Below are positions 5,844-7,644 of a DNA stretch of 7,644 bases, piece after piece. The stretch is from assembly GCA_021161685.1 (NCBI GenBank), contig JAGHAD010000138.1:1-7644 (forward strand), read 5' to 3'. This DNA is from Thermoplasmata archaeon (GTDB lineage: Archaea; Thermoplasmatota; E2; DHVEG-1; B18-G2). The notes under the pieces were generated by a model. It was not told the DNA's origin. It saw only the letters and a program-made list of their open reading frames with translations, and did no database searches. The translations under genes and the position numbers were made by a program. Numbering within the stretch: the stretch's first letter is position 1; each line of letters starts with the position of its first letter.

Positions 5844-5865
5844 TCCCTCAACCTTTACCCGATCC

Positions 5866-6531
5866 ATGGAAGTTAAGCTAATTTCATTTACCCCAAACGC
5901 AGAAAGGATATGTGCAATCTCGGCAGCCTTAACGCATAGCAATGCAAGTCCCGATGAGATAGAGAAGATGGATGACAAAACCTTGAAGAATATACTCTTG
6001 CATGTTCTGGAAAGGGGGCATTTGAGCGTTGTGGAGCATGCGAGCTTCACCTTTGCTATAAGTGGGGTGAGCAGGGTGCTCACCCATCAGCTCGTTAGGC
6101 ACAGGATAGCTAGTTATTCTCAGCAGAGTCAAAGGTTTGTAAGATTGGAAGAAGTCAGATATGTCACGCCACCTTCCATATCGAGGGATGACAATATCAG
6201 GAAAAGGTTTGAAGATTTCATGAGGAAGGCGTGGAAAGAGTATAAAGCTTTGCTTGATGCTGGAATACCTGAGGAAGATGCGAGGTACGTTCTGCCAAAT
6301 GCTGCAAAAACTAATATAATCGTAACGATGAATGCGAGATCTCTACTAAACTTCTTTGAATTGAGATGTTGTTTAAAAGCACAGTGGGAGATAAGGAAAC
6401 TTGCAAACATGATGCTCAAAGAAGTAAAAAAGGTTGCACCGACTATATTCAAAAATGCAGGTCCACCATGTAAAACGAGGGGGATTTGCCCAGAAAAGGA
6501 TAGAGACTGCCCTTTCTATCCAGGTGATTGA
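5866..6531 (+). CDS. thyX: Flavin-dependent thymidylate synthase ThyX
   Basis: ThyX makes dTMP from dUMP using methylenetetrahydrofolate (or the archaeal pterin equivalent), with FAD and NAD(P)H. At 221 residues it is a normal family length. The diagnostic RHRx7S motif is RHRIASYSQQS at 78-88, continuing QRF, and binds FAD and dUMP. Other conserved blocks are GHLSVVEH (51-58), ARYVLPNA (139-146), NARSLLNFFELR (156-167) and CCLKAQWEIR (168-177). The C-terminus has a cysteine cluster (202, 208, 215), as in many ThyX proteins. The start is ATG 5866, with a TATA-like box at the right distance for leaderless expression. The stop is immediately followed by the ATG of the next gene, so the two are co-transcribed. 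No classical ThyA is visible in the window. Confidence 0.97.
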   Translation: MEVKLISFTPNAERICAISAALTHSNASPDEIEKMDDKTLKNILLHVLERGHLSVVEHASFTFAISGVSRVLTHQLVRHRIASYSQQSQRFVRLEEVRYVTPPSISRDDNIRKRFEDFMRKAWKEYKALLDAGIPEEDARYVLPNAAKTNIIVTMNARSLLNFFELRCCLKAQWEIRKLANMMLKEVKKVAPTIFKNAGPPCKTRGICPEKDRDCPFYPGD

Positions 6532-7170
6532 ATGAAGAGACCTTACGTTATAATAAATTGTGCATCATCGGCAGACGGAAAGATAGCCCTTCCTTCAAGA
6601 AAACAGACGAGGATATCATGTAAGGAGGATAGGAAAAGGGTCCTTGAGCTAAGAAAAAGCTGTGATGCCATACTGGTTGGAATAGGAACGGTGCTTTCCG
6701 ATGATCCTCATTTGACCATAAGAGGCAGCAAGAAGCAACCTATAAGGGTTGTTCTGGACAGTAGATGCAGGTTACCCAAGGATGCAAAGGTAGTAAGTGG
6801 AAACGCCAAAACCATTGTGTTCGTTGGAAAGGGAAAGGCTAGACCAATTGGAGAAGATGTAGAGGTAATTGAAGTGAAAGAGGAAAAAGAAAACTTCTTA
6901 GATTTGAAGGAGATCCTGGAGAAATTGTATGATAAAGGTGTAAAGAAGCTTCTTGTCGAGGGGGGAGGCACAGTTATATGGAGCTTTTTAAAGGAGAAAA
7001 TGTTTGATGAATTCTTAGTTTATGTGAGACCGGTTATCATTGGGGGAAAGACGAGCCCAACCATAGCTGATGGAGAAGGGGTTGAGAGTGAAGATGAGAT
7101 GATAAGGCTAAAAGTGGAGGAAGTTAGAAAACTTGGTGAAGGTTTGCTGATAAAATATGTCCCAGGATAA
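6532..7170 (+). CDS. arfC: 2,5-diamino-6-ribosylamino-4(3H)-pyrimidinone 5'-phosphate reductase (archaeal RibD C-terminal-type)
   Basis: This 212-residue enzyme of the RibD C-terminal/dihydrofolate-reductase fold reduces the ribosylamino-pyrimidinone phosphate with NAD(P)H early in archaeal riboflavin and F420 synthesis. Conserved blocks in order are NCASSADGKIAL (9-20), with the substrate-loop Ser/Asp-Gly; CDAILVGIGTVLSDDPHLTIR (about 44-64), including the GxGTVLxDDPxLT signature; RVVLDSRCRLP (72-82); LLVEGGGTVIWSFL (140-153), the glycine-rich nucleotide site; and VRPVIIGGKTSP (165-176). It has no deaminase domain, unlike bacterial RibD, which fits an archaeal stand-alone reductase. ATG 6532 abuts the thyX TGA (TGAATG), with GGTGAT just upstream. 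The 3' end overlaps the next gene by 14 bases. A plain RibD-C or DHFR-like reductase is the alternative; context and motifs favour the riboflavin enzyme. Confidence 0.9.
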   Translation: MKRPYVIINCASSADGKIALPSRKQTRISCKEDRKRVLELRKSCDAILVGIGTVLSDDPHLTIRGSKKQPIRVVLDSRCRLPKDAKVVSGNAKTIVFVGKGKARPIGEDVEVIEVKEEKENFLDLKEILEKLYDKGVKKLLVEGGGTVIWSFLKEKMFDEFLVYVRPVIIGGKTSPTIADGEGVESEDEMIRLKVEEVRKLGEGLLIKYVPG

Positions 7171-7624
7171 ATTGCTGTGCGACCAAATGCTTGGAACATT
7201 GGCGAAGTGGCTACGCCTGCTTGGATTTGATGTGTATTTCGTGAACAGGGAAATGAGCGATGATGATCTCATAGAGGTTGCAAAGGAGGAGGAAAGGATA
7301 ATCATATCTAGAGATAAGGGTTTGCTGAGGAAAGCCAAAAAGGTCGGTCTCGAAACTATACCAATAGAAACAACAGATCTTGATCAGCAGATAAGAGAAG
7401 TCATAAAGGTATGTAAAGCCAATAAGGAAAAACTCTTAACCAGGTGCTCCCTCTGTAATAGCGTTCTAAGAGAAATAGATAGGAAGGAAGTTGAAGGGAA
7501 GGTCCCTGATAAGGTGTACAAGAGCCATGAAAAATTCTGGTACTGCGATAAATGCAGAAAGATATACTGGAAAGGGAGCCATTGGGTAAAGATAAGGGAG
7601 AGGATAAAGGAACTCATGGGCTAG
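7157..7624 (+). CDS. Mut7-C family protein: PIN-like RNase domain plus zinc ribbon
   Basis: This 155-residue protein belongs to the Mut7-C family, named after the C-terminal domain of nematode Mut-7 and common as a free gene in archaea and some bacteria. The N-terminal PIN-like part shows CDQMLGTLAKWLRLLGFDVYF (8-28), with acidic residue D9; SDDDLIEVA (34-42); and IIISRDKGLL (48-57), with D53. These are the acidic residues expected of a nuclease site. The C-terminal zinc ribbon uses C97 and C100 (RCSLCN) and C130 and C133 (YCDKCRKIYWKGSHW). The family role is thought to be RNA processing or degradation, but the substrate here is unknown. ATG 7157 lies inside the end of the reductase gene, with a weak ribosome binding site, implying translational coupling. 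It is the last visible gene of the thyX operon. Confidence 0.93.
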   Translation: MSQDKLLCDQMLGTLAKWLRLLGFDVYFVNREMSDDDLIEVAKEEERIIISRDKGLLRKAKKVGLETIPIETTDLDQQIREVIKVCKANKEKLLTRCSLCNSVLREIDRKEVEGKVPDKVYKSHEKFWYCDKCRKIYWKGSHWVKIRERIKELMG

Positions 7625-7644
7625 AGCATCTTTACGAGCTGAGC

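Noticed and set aside
6129..6452. Minus-strand open frame within thyX
   Set aside because: It is antisense to the well-conserved ThyX core and has neither a promoter nor a recognisable motif.
7621..7644. Possible end of a convergent minus-strand gene (reads AQLVKML then TAG at 7623-7621)
   Set aside because: Only seven codons are visible at the window edge, which is too little to support a gene.

Overview
The window looks archaeal. Promoters resemble TATA boxes rather than -10/-35 pairs. One gene (thyX) has the geometry of a leaderless transcript. Coding sequence is rich in AGA/AGG and ATA codons, and the riboflavin-pathway reductase is the stand-alone archaeal form. The membrane operon follows the gene order of the Mrp-like half of archaeal Mbh-type complexes. 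A euryarchaeal lineage is plausible, but the sequence alone does not fix a genus.

Left half, minus strand (3971 down to base 1): a tight operon reads mrpE-mrpF-mrpG-mbhD-mbhE-mrpB-mrpC-mrpD, with mrpD running off the left edge. Genes overlap or abut, several by ATGA stop/start overlaps, and most have strong GGAGG-type ribosome binding sites. Two starts (mrpF, mrpB) are better placed a few codons inside the longest ORF. The proteins form the multi-subunit cation/proton antiporter membrane module. No full-length MrpA is present: the two segments normally at its C-terminus are separate genes (mbhD, mbhE), as in Mbh/Mbs-type respiratory complexes. The deciding genes (hydrogenase-like or not) would lie beyond base 1.

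Middle (3972-5144): a roughly 150-base non-coding stretch holds the mrp promoter and a leader whose ribosome binding site can be folded into a short hairpin. Upstream of it, on the minus strand, is a gene for a secreted or membrane-anchored caspase-like (C14) peptidase: signal peptide, His/Cys dyad and C-terminal membrane helices. It is split by a single frameshift near 4813-4818. A 44-base AT-rich divergent promoter separates it from an unrecognised plus-strand gene (5145-5828).

Right half, plus strand (5866-7624): a compact operon carries thyX (flavin-dependent thymidylate synthase), arfC (reductase of archaeal riboflavin/F420 synthesis) and a Mut7-C family PIN-like protein with a zinc ribbon. 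The first two are linked by flavin: one pathway makes the cofactor precursor that the other enzyme uses. No RNA genes, insertion sequences, CRISPR arrays or long repeats were seen.
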